Source: Isochrysis galbana
Taxonomy: Eukaryota > Haptophyta > Isochrysidales > Isochrysidaceae
Assembly (NCBI GenBank): GCA_018136815.1
Contig: CM030933.1
Span: 7,132,676 to 7,196,675, forward strand
Direction: 5' to 3'
Length of the DNA stretch: 64,000 bases
Shown: piece by piece, positions 50,458 to 59,858 of the stretch
Layout of the letters: every line of letters starts with the position of its first letter
Numbering within the stretch: position 1 is the first letter of the stretch
Program-made: the position numbers and the translations under genes
Notes under the pieces: model-generated
Database searches by the model: none
Seen by the model: the letters and a program-made list of their open reading frames with translations, nothing else
Told to the model about the DNA's origin: nothing

Positions 50458-52257
50458 CTAGACCGTCGTGGCATCCACCTTCGCGTCACCCATCTTGCGG
50501 ACGTACGCGCGCACCAAATTCTTGGATAACTCTAAGAGATCGGAGCCGGCTTCACGGGCTACGAGGCGGTCCCACTCCATGGAGGCGGAGTCTTTGGCGA
50601 AGCCGGGCACGTTGGCCGCGAAGGTGGCGTCGCACTTGCGGAGAAGCACGTCGCAGGCCAGCGCGGGATTGAGAGAGAGAACCGGATCTTCGGCGAGATC
50701 GAGGAGGAAGGCGTAAATCCTTTGGTTGCCGGTGGTGCACAAGTTGGCGGCCGCTAGCAAGGATGTAAAGATTTCACGGTGGTCGCAGCCGAGCGAGAGG
50801 GCGCGCTCGAGTGGCTTGATGAAGGACAGACGAAAATCATTCCAGGAGGTGGCCGCTGTCTGGACGTTGTCCGAGGCCAGGCCCTTGGGGAACTTGATCT
50901 CGGAAAGCTCTTTGCCCATTCGGACTTGGTGATGGAGGGTGCGGTCGAGGAAGAAGCGGCTCCGAGCCCACTTGGTCACGTGCTCCTTCTCGAAAAACAC
51001 ACGGTAGTGCCAAACATTGCCGGCCCGAGAGAGGCCGCCGTTGAGAATGGCGTGGATTAGCTCGAAATCGTCGGAGTTCTTGTAGAGAGAAGCTACCTCA
51101 TAGGGGGACATGTTAAACAGTTGGTCCCATGAGGCTAGGATGACCTCTCGCTCAGAAACATCCCCGGCGAGGCTTGGATCGACGGGATGCCGCCGAGTCG
51201 CCGGATTTGGAAGCGAGCGGAGGCCCGCGACGGTGGGTGGAGTTTGGGGATCAGAAACAGGCTTGACAGACGGGACAGGAACGGGTGTATTGGGTACGGG
51301 ATCGGAAATCGGATTTGGCGGAACGGAGAACGGCGCGGCGGGCAAAGGTTGAGAAGGGAACTTGGCCGAGGCAGGGGGAGCACCGATGGAGTTGTCTCCT
51401 TCTTCCACAAGCGGTGGCGAAGTTTCGACTCGAGACGAAGTCGTAGTGCCCGCTTGGCCCTGTAGAATGTTGAGTATCGTGTTGAAGGTAGACCCCACCT
51501 CTCGCTGAAATTCTTCGTGGCGCTGGGCGGCTTGGAGGGTAGAGGACTCGAGGCGGTCGACAGCGCCGCGGAGAGCCTCGATCTGGACTTGTTGGTCCAT
51601 GATTTGGGCGGCGCCGACGGTGGCGGTCGGAGGTGGAACGACGTTACGTTTGGGGTACGAATACGTCGACGGGGGTGGAACAAACTCTTCATATGGTGGG
51701 GGCTCGAAAGGAGGGAGGGACCGGACGGAACCCACATCATCTTCAGCACCAACCACAGAGGGATTGAGAGAGGAAGGAACACTTGGCAAAGGATCAGCGA
51801 AAGAAAGGAGAGGAAAGGCCACCGGTGGAGCAACGGACGAGGCTAGAGGACCCATTCCAGCTCCAGTTGACGGGGTGTGAGTAGAGGCCCGCGGAGGCGG
51901 CGGAACTTCGACCGTCGGCGCGGAGAGGCGAGAGGGGGGGAGAACTGGCTCGGAAAGGCTCTCCTTTGAAGAAGGGAGGGGTCCCACGAGGCTCTCTTCC
52001 CCAGGAGACTTCGACCCGAACAGTTCGGGAAGAGAAGAAGAAGAGACGGGCTCATGACGCGGGGACGATGAAGATTTCTCAAGGGAAGAACTCGACGTGA
52101 CGACCGGAGCCGAAGGCGCGAGCGAAGATTTTGTGCTTGTCAGAGCAAGGCTCATCTCACTCTTGGAGATGGCCTGCGAGGGCGCGCCGGCAGCTAGCGC
52201 GGAATGCGGTTCTTGCGGGGAGCTCATGGAGCTTTCCTCGGGGGTGACTACGGGCAT
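50458..52257 (-). CDS. gag: Gag-like protein
   Basis: 599 residues from MPVVTPEESSM. The start is chosen because the deleted copy at 12,271 begins with the same ATGCCCGT context, and the codon seven places upstream is GTG. Residues 1-230 are Ser/Pro-rich. A short coiled coil follows (QVQIEALRGAVDRLESSTLQ). The capsid-like helical domain is in the last 250 residues (SWDQLFNMSPYEVASLYKNS, WARSRFFLDRTLHHQVRMGK, NDFRLSFIKPLERALSLGCD). It ends at a single TAG, after which the same frame continues. Confidence 0.75.
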   Translation of the reverse strand: MPVVTPEESSMSSPQEPHSALAAGAPSQAISKSEMSLALTSTKSSLAPSAPVVTSSSSLEKSSSSPRHEPVSSSSLPELFGSKSPGEESLVGPLPSSKESLSEPVLPPSRLSAPTVEVPPPPRASTHTPSTGAGMGPLASSVAPPVAFPLLSFADPLPSVPSSLNPSVVGAEDDVGSVRSLPPFEPPPYEEFVPPPSTYSYPKRNVVPPPTATVGAAQIMDQQVQIEALRGAVDRLESSTLQAAQRHEEFQREVGSTFNTILNILQGQAGTTTSSRVETSPPLVEEGDNSIGAPPASAKFPSQPLPAAPFSVPPNPISDPVPNTPVPVPSVKPVSDPQTPPTVAGLRSLPNPATRRHPVDPSLAGDVSEREVILASWDQLFNMSPYEVASLYKNSDDFELIHAILNGGLSRAGNVWHYRVFFEKEHVTKWARSRFFLDRTLHHQVRMGKELSEIKFPKGLASDNVQTAATSWNDFRLSFIKPLERALSLGCDHREIFTSLLAAANLCTTGNQRIYAFLLDLAEDPVLSLNPALACDVLLRKCDATFAANVPGFAKDSASMEWDRLVAREAGSDLLELSKNLVRAYVRKMGDAKVDATTV

Positions 52258-52278
52258 GGTGATCGACGCACGACGCAC

Positions 52279-53289
52279 GACGCACGGAGGGCGCGGAAGT
52301 GTGGAAGGAGGCTTGTGGGAGGTGGTGGCAGGCGACTGGGGGTGGCTCAGGCGCGTGCTTGGCTGGTATTGACTCGTTGACTCGGGGTATAGACTCGGGA
52401 ACTCGGGGGGACTCGCTTGGGAACACGGTGGGACTCGACGAAGTTGCTACAAAAACACTCACAAGAAACCCAAACCCCAACGACCTTGGGCTCAGAAAAC
52501 TAACGTAAACACTCCGGAATCATACGATAAACAAACCCTCCCCGTGCGACAAAGGCTGAGGTCGCGATCGCTCGTCATGCGCGAAGAAATACGGAAAGAG
52601 AGCGCAAAACTACGCAAACGAAGGGTTCAAACTATCGTTAAAGTGAAAACTCGTCCGCTGAAGCCAACGCGGAGGGTCGAGGAGAGGTCCAAACTCGCGC
52701 GGGGGGAAGAAGGCGATGTGCAGAGAGACCTTCTAGACAAGCGACGAGCAAGGGGCGACGAAACAAGACGCGAGACGCGGGGCGCGTGCCATTCGTTCTT
52801 CCCTTCTTTCACCGAAAACGCGGCGAAACTAACGTTAAACATCGGTACCCCCTCCGCGAGAATCGCGAAGAAGAACGGACGAGATGGAGGCAATCATCGA
52901 AGGAATCGCGAGAGGAATCGAAGCGAGGGGGGGAAACAGCGCGCGCGGGGGGGGGAACGAACGACGGCCGGAGGAAACGAACCGCGCGCGGAGGAGAAGA
53001 ACCTCGCGCGGGGGGGGGAATAATATAACGGCCGGAGGCGACGGATGGCACGCCGAGAGGAAGAACCTGCCGCGGGGGGCGAGGGACCGAGGGCACGGCG
53101 GGGCAGCGTGGGAGGGCGCGAGGGTGATCTCGGAGCGAGATCGCGTCCTTTCCCTCGCGGAGCGCAGAGAGACCCCCACGGAACATCCTGGGACCGGAGA
53201 ATGTTTTGGACGAAACTTCCCTCCGTCGGCCGAGGAGAGGAGGACGGAGAGAGAGAGAGAGAGAGAGTCTCGCAGAGCAACTTACACGA
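52279..53289 (-). repeat. Leader and right long terminal repeat region
   Basis: Contains the untranslated leader and most of the 5' terminal repeat in element sense. Purine-rich on the plus strand, with several G runs of 7-10 at 52,927-53,018 and a (GA)n tract at 53,246-53,268. The inner boundary of the repeat cannot be set because the left copy is hidden by the gap. ACTATCGTTAAAGTGAAAA at 52,630 resembles one arm of the hairpin module at 10,637. Confidence 0.6.
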
Positions 53290-53330
53290 ATATTCATGCC
53301 TACAGCCTTCAGATGGGCAGGAATACAACA
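53290..53330 (-). repeat. Right long terminal repeat, outer end
   Basis: Matches 40,999-41,040 apart from one base. Host-like sequence starts at 53,331. Confidence 0.8.
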
Positions 53331-53515
53331 CAAGGGCGCCTCCTCTCCCGAGATCATGGCAGCGGTGCGGGCGATGTCGATCCTCTCTGACACAGTGCTG
53401 TGGCCGCTTCTGCGCGCGATCAAGTTTGGACCGGAGCAGTGCGCGCTCGACGTCCTCCCGGATGTCTGGCCCTTGTCGGGGCACGTAAACACTTGTTGCT
53501 TGTTGCTTGTTGATA
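53331..53515 (+). other. Orphan exon-like fragment next to the retrotransposon
   Basis: Open sequence reading EIMAAVRAMSILSDTVLWPL, then RAIKFGPEQCALDVLPDVWP. It is GC-rich and protein-like with no recognised family, and does not match the missing part of BUD23. It ends where the R3 repeat starts. Confidence 0.3.
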
Positions 53516-53640
53516 AGGTGCAACCTGCAACCTGCAATCCTGCAATCCGAGGTCCATTTTTTTTCACCCCCCCCCCCCCCCCCCCCATTTTGTGGTATCA
53601 CCATAAGAGTACCCACACTCTGGAGGGTGACCGCGACCGA
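53516..53640. repeat. Dispersed repeat R3, second copy
   Basis: GGTGCAACCTGCAACCTGC, a T-run, a C-run of about 20, CATTTT, then AGTACCCACACTCTGGAGGG. Same block order as 24,547-24,640. Confidence 0.6.
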
Positions 53641-53817
53641 CTCGCCGACCCCTTCAGAGACTCCTCCAAGGGGCGACGAGTAGGAGAGTAAAATCGTAAA
53701 ATCATAGGAATAGAGAGATGCTACAGTGTCAAACGGAAAAGGGCGGCGCCGTCGGCGCTTGCGCGCCTCAGCGGCGCCGGCTGTCGGCCGTCGTGGGCGC
53801 TGTCACCGAGGCCGCCG

Positions 53818-55192
53818 ATGCAGGAGGTAGACAGAGGCAATTCGAGCGGGAGCGTCGGTTTGGATCAGTACGCCGCCGAGCATCTGGGAACGCAGCAGAA
53901 CACGGGTGCCCGCCGCTTGTCTGCCCCGATGCAGATCTTTCCTCGGCAGCTCGAGCGAGCAGCCAAAGAACAGCGTACTGACCCGTGCTTATTGCGCGCG
54001 AGAGCGCCCGCGTACTTTCTGCTCCTCGCAAGCGCATACGAGCAGACCCACAAGGCGCAGGGCGTATTGGCGGATGTGGTGTGGTATGCTAAAGCACTTG
54101 GGCGAATCGTAGTCGAGCCAGCAGTACAGGTAGGACCGAACATCACGAAATCGATCCCAACCCCCCCCCCCCACTGTGTGCGTTGGCACTCACTCACGTG
54201 CATCCATCCATCACCTGCTCCTGATATATGCCGTGCCCTACCGGCCGCAGAACTCGCGTATCATTGCGCCATGGGCGAGACAGTGGCGTGGACTCTCTCT
54301 CTCACATTACTGGACAATTGAGCCCATATGTGAAACCACCGCTACCATGCGCCTTCATCCATTTCTGCGATATGCTGGTGCTATGGGTCTCAATAGTTTC
54401 CGAGTAGACCTGTACGTCATATCTGGGCTGCACGAGCCTTTGCAGCTTCGTGGCATGAAGAGGACGCTTTCCGTCAATGCTACTGCACTAGTGGCCAGGG
54501 AGTACTTCCGCGAAGCCATTGGCATCGCAAGCAGGTTGCACATGCAGAGACCTCCATTGCTACTCGTTCTGCATGGGTTGAAACGGCATCGGCCTGGAGA
54601 CTATGCGCGTTTGAAGTTGGAGAGCCCTCCTAGCCTCAATCAGCATGCCTACGCGCTCGCGAAGTCCAGCCAACCGTATGTGTGCGTCCAATGGCGAGCT
54701 GAAGATTCGACGATGCAAGGATCGGTGATTGGGATGTCGAAATGCGCGGCGAGTTTGGTGCGTGCTACAAAGTCTCGAATGGCCTCATTTTCTCCTGCGC
54801 TGGATGCCAATCGTGGTCGAGTATTAGCGATCTCCGATATCTTCTCAGGAACATCGGATACGGTTCGCCAGGGCGCTTCACAAGCGAGCGCACGTCGGAT
54901 CCTCCTGCAGCAATTACCTATTTCTCCAATACAACATGTACTAGCCTCGACGAATGACACTGGGCTCCGTGGAATCCTTGAGCTCCAGGTGTGCGCACGT
55001 GCATTGCTTGTCATGACGTGTGGCTCGAGGCGAATGATGGCCAAGGGAGGGGTGGAGCCGCCACCACGCTCCACCGAGGCTGAGTGTTTTAGATGTGTCA
55101 AGACCAATTCAGGCTTTACTCGACATTTGATCGACACACGGTTAAGGCTACAGCACATGGCCGGGTCGCCTCCGAACATGTACTATTGGTGA
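53818..55192 (+). CDS. O-fucosyltransferase-like glycosyltransferase, two exons
   Basis: Exon 1 53,818-54,129 and exon 2 54,251-55,192 (GTAGGA...CCGCAG) join in phase 0. Exon 1 contains YEQTHKAQGVLADVVWYAKA, then LGRIVVEPAVQNSRI, the place where GDP-fucose O-fucosyltransferases have their A-lA-lLnRtLVlP segment. Exon 2 has SHYWTIEPIC, then PYVCVQWRAED (family: cIQWR-E), and a C-terminal TNDTGLRGILELQVCARAL, then CFRCVKTNSGFTRHLIDTRL, fitting the family's nucleotide-sugar end region. These enzymes normally act in the secretory pathway. No signal anchor is present at this start, so an upstream exon may be missing. Other GT-B glycosyltransferases are possible. Confidence 0.5.
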
Positions 55193-55969
55193 AGGAGATA
55201 TTGGTGACAGAGTATGCAACACTCAGACTCCCTTCCCTCTGTTTTTCATGGGAAGCCCGTGTCGTATTTGGTCGGAAGTGCTCTAGGATGTTGACAAGAG
55301 CAGGCCGGCTATTGTCGGTGGCGCGCCGGCCTAGGGCTATGTGCCTGGATTGCAACCCCAATCAAATTTCAAGGAAAAGCGACAGGATCCCCAACCATTG
55401 CAGCTTGATCCATCAATACTCGCCACCTAGATAGCATGGCTCAAATGAGACATGGCTGCCTGATTTGTGCTTCCGGTGACTATGGATGAGTAGCAAACTG
55501 CACTTAGGCAATGTCACCACACCGTATAAATGTAGCAGTAGTACATTAACAATACCATATATTCGACACGATTCAATCTCTATCTCATTTTATAATGATG
55601 GAATGAAATAGGAGATAGGAGTGAGTTTGAGATCTTTTGTGTGCTGTAATGATATGGCGTATGGCGTGGTCATATGTCATATTCCGTTGTCCGTTGTCCA
55701 TCGTTAATAATGAATCATGTAATATCCTCCTGGTTGCTGAAGTAGCTCGCGAGATCGCAGGGTTTTGGAGCTTACACGGATATCAGTACCTTATATCAGC
55801 TCCCAAGTGGCAAAAAACAAAACTGACGTCCTAAAAAAAACTGCCGGCGCCGCGCCGCCGCTAACGCGTTGCCACGCTGGCGAGCGAGTGTTGAACACAG
55901 TGTTGTGTGTTGTATTCTCGTTCGTATTCGTACGCCCATCTAACTAAAGGCCGAACAACTTATTGTTAA
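55193..55969. other. Intergenic region, no gene seen
   Basis: AT-rich between 55,540 and 55,760; no convincing reading frame or repeat. Confidence 0.4.
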
Positions 55970-56800
55970 AATAGGGGGCAATGGGGGCGCTCTGCGCCCC
56001 CCTACACCGGGCACTAACTTCCCTCCGGGGGGGCCCGTCAGTCACCTCACGCCCTGCCTCTTGGCATGGGCTGAGCACTCAACACTCTGACCCAGACCCC
56101 AGTGGGCGCGGGTCGAGACTCGCACTCCCAGGCCCACTCGGGCCAGCACTCGTACTCACTCTTCCCCCTCTCTCCTGGTCACCAGGCAGACAGAGGCCGG
56201 CAGGGGGCACACAGGACCGGCGAGGCACGCGAGGGAGAGGCAGGAGGGGCCAGGGGCTGAGCCCCAGCCTCCACTGCCCCCTGAGCTGCCTGACTGGCCC
56301 TCTGGGAGCCCCCTCAGGACCCCTGAGAGCAGGTCGTGGCGCGCGCCATGATGGGCACGCGCCGCAGGAGAGGGCGAAGAGAGAAGAGAGAGTGGAAGAA
56401 GGGAGTGCGGAAATCGTCAGTCCCCGGACCGGGGATTCACCGATAACCGCGACCCGTTTACATTAGTAAACGGGCGGAGTGAGAGGCTGGCGACAGGCAG
56501 AAGAACGGAGAGGGAGCGGCGCAAGTTCGGCCAGGGATGCCCTCTCAACGTATGGGTCCCCGGGCGCCGTCGCTTATTCTGCGGAGAAATGCTCGGGCAG
56601 GCTCGCCTGCCCCAAGGGCCTCTCACTCTCAACGGGACGACGGCAAAAGCTCGCCCCCCCCCCCCCCCCGGTGCTTTTTCCTGGTAAATCTTCAATGTAC
56701 AGGTTACATTGGCGAGACTAACTGTAACTGGGGTTTCACCCGAATGAGCTTGTGGGGAGCTCGTACGGGAGCCGGGGGCTTGCTTGCGAGGACCGGGCTC
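55970..56800. repeat. Dispersed repeat R1, copy 2
   Basis: Diverged copy of 1623-2455 in the same orientation, with the same series of landmarks, including the AGGGGCTGAGCCCCAGCCTC block, the C-run of about 18 at 56,656 and GGGAGCCGGGGGC. Here it continues directly into R2, suggesting that R1 and R2 are halves of one element. Confidence 0.75.
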
Positions 56801-56877
56801 CCATAACCATAGTAGCATGCGCACTCGAAAGGCCGCCCAAGGTATTAGGAGACCAAAACTCAAAAAGCCAATAGAAT

Positions 56878-58871
56878 TAGGGCCTGGTAAGAGTTTCGCG
56901 AAACTTATTACAAAACTCCCCTAGAGGCGAGCCGGCGCGAAACTCTCACAAAACTTATGGGTGTTTTAGCGGGAATACGAAACCAAGCGCAAAACTCCCC
57001 CCCCCCTTCCCCCCCCTCCCCCGTTCCCCCCCCCGCCTCCCCCCTCCCCCCCCTCCCCCTCGCCCCTCGCCCCTCGCTCGCCCCTCCCCTCCGGGCCCAC
57101 CTTCATGCACCACATGCGCGAGAGCTCGGCGCTCAGCCGAGGTACACCCACTGCCATGGCCCCTTCGACCCGTGCGTGTCCCGCTCGACTCACTATCCCG
57201 CGCGCTTCTTGGTGCTCAGGTGGCAAGCGACGACGTAGCGTGAGATTGACGCGACGTGCAATGGCCGACTCCTCCGGAGAGTTCGCGGAGTCTGACGACG
57301 ACGAGGAGTACGAGGATCGAGAGTGTTGTAGTGAGCTGGGCTCCGGAAGCAACGGCATCATCGAGGAGACCACCACCACCGACGAATTGTCCGGCGTCGA
57401 TGCGCGGCAGGAGCAGGAGCAAGAGCAGGGACGCCTTCCCCATTGCTTCCGTGTAGGTGATCTCGTCTACCATGAGCACCTCCGCGAGTGTACCGTCGTC
57501 GCCGTGCAGAGAGACCCTGACCCCGCTGATTCCAAGGACAAGAAGGTGGAGGTGAGCTTCTACTCCAGAATTCTTCAAAGTAATCAGAAGAGGTGGGTGC
57601 TGTGTACGTCGTTGCGCAGCCGCGTCGAGGTAGCAGGCGGGGTAGCAGACGAGGCATCCACCACCCAAGGAAAGCCTAGCTCAGGTAGCAAAGGAAAACG
57701 TGTGGATCGTGCAGCTTTCATCCGCATAGACGAGAGCGACGGTGAGGGCAGTGGAGAGGAGTGCGACTCAGAGGCAGAGGGAGGCATGTCGCACTTGGCG
57801 GCACACGAGCGCGGTCGAGTCATGCGGCATAAACCGGAGGCAGAGAAGCGCGGCAGAAAGCAAAGCGGCAGGAAGACAGCCAACCCAAAGAGCGTGAGCT
57901 CGATCCACCGAATCCAAGAATTTCCGAACCAAGGGCTCGAGGCCCTCAATGGAAGGCTGCTGTGCAAGGCATGCAAAGTGGAGCTGTCCATCATTAAGGG
58001 CAGCGTGCGAAAGCACGTCTGTCTCGACACAGAAGCATGAGCAAAATCTCTCTAAGCACTTGTCTCGGGCTGAAGGAAGCAAAGCCATCAAGGTATTTTT
58101 GCACGAGTACTTCTCCAATCATCCGGACGAGGTCGGTGGTACGAACATATCGCCTAGCACGTTGGTCTATCGCTACACGATTGTTGCTGCTTGTCTCAAA
58201 AACGGAGTGCCGCTTGAGAAGATTGACGGCCTCCGCCCCATCTTTGAGTTGGCAGGCAGCTGCCCATGTACGTTGCCGCAGCCCGAGACTTCGCAGTGGA
58301 TCGTGGAGACGTCAACGATTTCACCATCAAAGTGCTACAGTGGTGGGCATGCAATCGTTCAAAGGTTCCCACATGGGCATCGGCTGCTCGTATTGCTTTC
58401 TCTCTTACCCCATCGTCTGCTTCCTGTGAGCGTGTGTTCTCTATGTTGAAGTGTATGTTTGGTCACCTGCAGTCCTCGAGTCTCGCCGATCAAGTGCAAG
58501 CCGGGCTCATGTTGCGCTACAATGATCGTAAGGTTTGATATTTTGTTTTGCAATATGAATGAGAATGAAAGCCATATTATATAATTATAATATACAATCC
58601 GATCAAGCAATAGCAATAGGTCGCGGCAAATTAAGTCCATAAGAAATAGCACTAACTACGGACAACTTTAGCGCACATCTGGTAGTGAGTAGTGAGCGCG
58701 CACGCGGATGACGGCGTTTATAGGCACTACACGCATCACACGCATATCAGACCAAAATGGCGTGAAACTATGCACAACTTGACACAAAACTTCAGGGCTC
58801 GGTGCGAAACTTCCGCAAAACTTTTGCACAAAACTTTGGGGGTTCGGACGCAAAACTCTTACCAGGCCCTA
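56878..58871 (+). mobile_element. hAT transposon with intact ends and target duplication
   Basis: Left end TAGGGCCTGGTAAGAGTTT; the right end is its reverse complement (22 of the first 23 bases match). The 8-bp AATAGAAT stands directly outside both ends (56,870-56,877 and 58,872-58,879), the duplication length typical of hAT elements. Subterminal zones at both ends carry many (G/C)(A/G)AAACTT motifs, likely transposase-binding sites. Removing the element and one AATAGAAT restores continuity with the related R2 copy at 11,735-12,217. Length 1994 bp. Confidence 0.95.
57105..58538 (+). pseudogene. hAT transposase lacking catalytic core
   Basis: An acidic N-terminus is followed by FRVGDLVYHEHLRECTVVAV and a BED-type zinc finger: LNGRLLCKACKVELSIIKG, then RKH and STQKHEQNLSKHL. 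Between those last two parts a duplicated TGTC at about 58,018 shifts the frame. RYTIVAACLKNGVPLEKIDG and LRPIFELAG follow, the segment after the BED finger. At about 58,262 the sequence jumps to the C-terminal dimerisation region: DVNDFTIKVLQWWACNRSKV and SPSSASCERVFSMLKCMFG, ending at 58,538. Some 350 residues with the RNase-H-like catalytic core are missing. It keeps DNA-binding and dimerisation parts only. It cannot move itself, but a product could compete with full transposase if the frameshift is bypassed. Confidence 0.8.
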
Positions 58872-58879
58872 AATAGAAT

Positions 58880-59325
58880 ACAGCACCCTCGCGTTTATCG
58901 AGGACAAAAAAGGTAGGCTGCACATGATGAGTGAGAACCTTACTTAGCACTTAGCCTAGTGGCGAGAGCGCTCGGCCTCGCCGAGAGGCTTGCCTAAAGC
59001 GGAGAACCTCTCCGCTCCGAGCAAGTGCGAGAGCACGAGAACGATATCGGCCACCATACACTCAGTGATGCGGTACACAATAACGACGGAGGCGTATGAA
59101 ACACCCAAGATATACGTGTCACTCAGCGGCACAGGAGAAAGGTGGGAAATCACCGCTGAGGACAGGTGCACTCCGCCCAGCTCGAGACCCCCACATGGCC
59201 CGGGCCCCTAAGTAGTGCACGAGGGGAGATGCCGCAAGGCGGGTAATGAGGGTGAGGAAGGGGAATGGGCGTGGCTACGATAGTGACTCAGTCAGTGCCA
59301 CGTGTGAGGCGAGAATATTAAAAGG
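58880..59325. repeat. Dispersed repeat R2, copy 2 (right part, beyond the hAT insertion)
   Basis: Continues the repeat interrupted by the hAT element; landmarks as in 11,735-12,217, ending AGGCGAGAATATTAAAAGG. The left part is 56,825-56,877. Confidence 0.75.
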
Positions 59326-59858
59326 TTTTCCCCCCCCTTTGTCCTTTGTGCTCTTCTGCTTCTGTATGTGACAACAAACAACAATCCCCTTCTTCTCACA
59401 TATACATAATGTATATATATATATATATATCATTTTCATCTATCTATGCCCTATCTATCTATATCTGTGACGTGGCGCGCATAGCGCGCAAACGCAAACG
59501 CTCTAGCTCTAGCTCTAGCCGCTAGTCTCTAGCTAGAGTCTCTAGTCTCTAGTCTCTAGTCTTTGCGAAATTTCGAATTTCGAATTTCGAGCGAAATTTC
59601 GACGAAATTTAGGGCGAGCCGTAGCGAAATTTGGGTCGAGGCCAGCGAAATTTCGCAACGAAATTTGGGTGGGTCCAAAACGAAAATCTGGCCATGCCCA
59701 ACGCACGGTCCCTCAGCACTACATAGGATGAAACCATTGAAACTAGGTCAACAAGAAAACTCTGACCCTGACAATCAAGAAATAGTATGTAGAGTAGTGA
59801 TCGTCTCCCGACGGACACATCTTTTGGGGCGGGTCGGGACGGGCTGTTGGAGCTCAGC
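59326..59858. promoter_or_regulatory. Upstream region with clustered GCGAAATTT motifs
   Basis: A TATATA tract (59,409-59,430) and (TCTAGC)n/(TAGTCTC)n tracts (59,500-59,560) precede seven GCGAAATTT or CGAAATTT motifs between 59,564 and 59,670, several palindromic (CGAAATTTCG). The cluster lies about 200 bp before the acyl-CoA dehydrogenase start. A regulatory role is an inference; a decaying simple repeat is the alternative. Confidence 0.35.

Larger units (their letters stand above)
40999..53330 (-). mobile_element. Ty3/gypsy-type retrotransposon carrying a DNA methyltransferase-like domain
   Basis: Minus-strand element. The visible end of the left terminal repeat (40,999-41,040) matches 53,290-53,330 except for one extra T. 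Read in element direction both begin TGTTGTATTCCTGCCC, so the repeats start with TG as expected. A purine run (GTCGGGGG) sits next to the 3' repeat in element sense and would be the polypurine tract. Order of coding parts: Gag (52,257-50,458), zinc-binding ORF (50,445-49,492), Pol (48,921-41,290). All share one frame. The gap hides the left end, so target duplication and repeat length cannot be read. I could not identify a primer-binding site. Confidence 0.9.

Noticed and set aside
50458-50460. Reassigned TAG codon in this genome
   Set aside because: Clear host genes (CRAL-TRIO at 24,209, acyl-CoA dehydrogenase at 61,106) end at TAG in the expected place.
40878-53335. CAAGG at 40,878-40,882 and at 53,331-53,335 as the retrotransposon target duplication
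   Set aside because: If true, the left repeat would begin TGCATGCGAGAGAG, but no matching start is found in the right repeat region, and 40,883-40,898 still reads as a sensible continuation of the BUD23-like exon. Five matching bases are easily chance.
52600-53590. Open frames in the retrotransposon leader and terminal repeat
   Set aside because: Low-complexity Arg/Glu/Gly frames from purine-rich sequence; not present as coding sequence in any related copy.
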